This document shows positions 52,270 through 53,621 of a stretch of 53,621 nucleotides of DNA, piece after piece. Each line of letters begins with the position of its first letter. The stretch's first letter is position 1. The notes under the pieces were generated by a model. The model did no database searches and was not told where the DNA came from. It worked only from the letters and a program-made list of their open reading frames with translations. Made by a program: the position numbers and the translations under genes. Source of the stretch: an uncultured Eubacteriaceae bacterium (GTDB taxonomy: Bacteria > Bacillota > Clostridia > Lachnospirales > CAG-274); contig CAMTZM010000014.1 of NCBI GenBank assembly GCA_947086655.1, positions 1-53,621 of the forward strand, read 5' to 3'.

Positions 52270-53621
52270 TTAATTTTTCATTGAATACAAAACCTCATTA
52301 TACGCAAACATAAGAGGCCCTAAACCTTTAGCATCATTTTCAGAAATTGTTGTTTGAGTGGTATAATATTCATAACTTCCATCTCTTCCGTTTCCAAGAC
52401 CTGCAACAAGGCAAATTTGTCTCAATTCAATTTTTCCATCTGAATTTGTTGAAACATAATTATCAATTACACCATCAAACGCTTTTTTCCCATAATCAAA
52501 ATAACTTTTATCAACATATCCAAGCCTTGATGCTTTCATCATTGAATAGCCTACTGCAAGAGTTCCGCTTGTTTCCTCAAAATTATTAATATCTTTCGGT
52601 CTGTCAACAACCTGGTACCACATTCCATTTTCTGACTGATACTTAATCATTGAATCGGCAAGTTCTTTATAAATATTTATTAAATCATTTTTTTCCTTTT
52701 CCATATCAGAAGGCATTTTTTCTATCGTATCTACAAGGCTCATAGCGTACCAGCCAATAGCCCTAAGCCAAAAACTTTGAATTAATCCTGTTTTTTCATC
52801 TGCCCAATCTTGTTTTTTCTCATCATCATACCCATGATAATAAAGACCTGTTGAATCATCTTTTAAATTATTGTACACATTCATAAATTGATTATATGAA
52901 TCAATACACTCGTCTTTTGAATCTGAGTACTTAGAACCGTATTCCATATAAAAAGGCTGAGCCATATAAAGTCCATCAAGCCATATTTGATTGGGATATG
53001 TATACTTATGCCAAAAATTTCCCGCTGCATTTGTTTTAGTTTTAGGTTGATTTTCAAGCTGTGTCTCTAATAAATCAATGGCATTTTTATATTTTTGTTC
53101 GCCTGTTTTTTCATATAGATAAAACAAAGGCTTTCCAGAATTTATATCGTCAAGTAAATAACCTGTTGACTTTGTTGGATTGTATTTATAATTACTATTA
53201 CTTGTGTTGTTTGAACTGTAATATATTATTTCACCATCATCATTTAAAAAGAAATCCATATGACTTTTAGCAAAATCATAATATTCTTGTTTTCCCGTAA
53301 CTTCATATAAATCAAAAAATGCCTTTATCATACAGCCATTAGCATAATGCCACTTATTCTGTCCCTTTTTCTCCACATTCCATGTAACACCACTCCATGA
53401 AGGTTTATTATCATTCATAAGCTGTACTACCATTTTGTTCATCTTTTCAAGTCTTTCTATTTCTGCATAATCTGTTGTACTTTGCGTTGTTGTCTCTGTT
53501 GTGCTTTCTGTCGTATTTTCTGTTGTTGTCTCTGTTGTACTTTCTGTCGTACTTTCTGTTGTTGTCTCTAAACTGTACCCCTTGTCAAGGACATTTTGAG
53601 AAGAAGGTATAAAAAGTTCAT
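52270..53621 (-). CDS. GH88/GH105-type unsaturated glycan hydrolase with Thr-rich linker, N-terminus beyond right edge
   Basis: The frame is open to the right edge without an acceptable start, so the N-terminal part is missing. The visible 450 residues begin with ELFIPSSQNVLDKGYSL, then a linker of TTES/TTET/TTEN repeats (about 19-50), then an (alpha/alpha)6-barrel of the unsaturated uronyl hydrolase type: IWLDGLYMAQPFYMEYG with the catalytic Asp, QSFWLRAIGWYAMSLVDTIEKMPSD, and ETSGTLAVGYSMMKASRLGY. The family removes unsaturated galacturonic or glucuronic acid residues left by lyases acting on pectin or glycosaminoglycans. The linker implies an additional upstream domain and extracellular location, unlike the intracellular YteR. 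Confidence 0.82.
   Translation of the reverse strand, partial: ELFIPSSQNVLDKGYSLETTTESTTESTTETTTENTTESTTETTTQSTTDYAEIERLEKMNKMVVQLMNDNKPSWSGVTWNVEKKGQNKWHYANGCMIKAFFDLYEVTGKQEYYDFAKSHMDFFLNDDGEIIYYSSNNTSNSNYKYNPTKSTGYLLDDINSGKPLFYLYEKTGEQKYKNAIDLLETQLENQPKTKTNAAGNFWHKYTYPNQIWLDGLYMAQPFYMEYGSKYSDSKDECIDSYNQFMNVYNNLKDDSTGLYYHGYDDEKKQDWADEKTGLIQSFWLRAIGWYAMSLVDTIEKMPSDMEKEKNDLINIYKELADSMIKYQSENGMWYQVVDRPKDINNFEETSGTLAVGYSMMKASRLGYVDKSYFDYGKKAFDGVIDNYVSTNSDGKIELRQICLVAGLGNGRDGSYEYYTTQTTISENDAKGLGPLMFAYNEVLYSMKN
53477..53573 (-). repeat. Thr/Glu-rich linker-coding repeat
   Basis: Alternating units encoding TTES and TTET/TTEN, of the same character as the linkers of the genes at 1-901 and 8766-10628. 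Confidence 0.85.

Overview
The window is AT-rich DNA from a low-GC, spore-forming Clostridia-type Firmicute, probably a flagellated gut anaerobe. The evidence is class III ribonucleotide reductase (nrdD, nrdG), the sporulation genes yabP and yabQ, an HrcA/CIRCE-type heat-shock site, a sigma-D-like promoter, two chemoreceptors, and secreted proteins carrying dockerin, cohesin-like, SLH and LRR_5 modules. GGAGG-type ribosome binding sites are strong, and at least five genes start with TTG. Species cannot be named from the sequence alone.

Layout. 1-901: 5' part of a secreted cohesin-like/dockerin protein running off the left edge. 1.2-2.2 kb: a TIM-barrel isomerase and tRNA-Val. 2.4-8.6 kb: htpG behind a CIRCE site, then prmA-rsmE-nifS-thiI (translation and sulfur/tRNA modification). 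8.8-10.6 kb: an SLH-anchored Ig-like protein. 11.0-13.7 kb: mazG-hup-rqcP-yabP-yabQ-divIC, the conserved yab cluster. 13.9-16.5 kb: a secreted copper-amine-oxidase-like-domain protein and an altered HD-GYP protein. 16.5-19.7 kb: nrdD-nrdG-dut (dNTP supply). 19.9-22.8 kb: a sigma-D-controlled hypothetical gene divergent from a chemoreceptor. 22.8-28.4 kb: a tandem-MarR regulator with an RND adaptor and pump. 28.8-33.1 kb: a GntR (YtrA-like)/ABC operon ending in an unrecognised exported protein. 33.3-37.0 kb: a TM2 protein, a Cache chemoreceptor and tmRNA. 37.3-38.1 kb: a DUF4130 protein. 38.4-43.3 kb: two tandemly duplicated giant LRR_5-dockerin proteins. 43.6-50.8 kb: a surface-polysaccharide operon (ABC permease, ABC ATPase, a 1588-residue GT4-GT2-pyruvyltransferase fusion, GT2). 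51.3-52.1 kb: a DUF3298 lipoprotein. 52.3 kb to the right edge: a GH88/GH105 hydrolase behind a Thr-rich linker.

Two themes connect the regions. One is the cell surface: cohesin-like and dockerin modules, SLH anchoring, a pectin-type unsaturated-glycan hydrolase, LRR adhesin-like proteins, and a polysaccharide export operon whose product may be pyruvylated. Wall pyruvylation is a known ligand for SLH domains, so the fusion enzyme and the SLH protein may be functionally linked; this is inference.

The second theme is a set of intergenic palindromes. Two elements of about 165 bp (33163-33327 and 50848-51013) share a conserved core of about 52 bp centred on CATAG-N7-CTATG, but their long outer inverted arms are unrelated. 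Two looser families (five copies carrying a GTCGGTTAAATA-like end or its partner motifs, and three copies with CGYTGATT near the ends) also sit between genes. The core-conserved, arm-variable palindromes are the most unusual structure I see and may be an undescribed element family.
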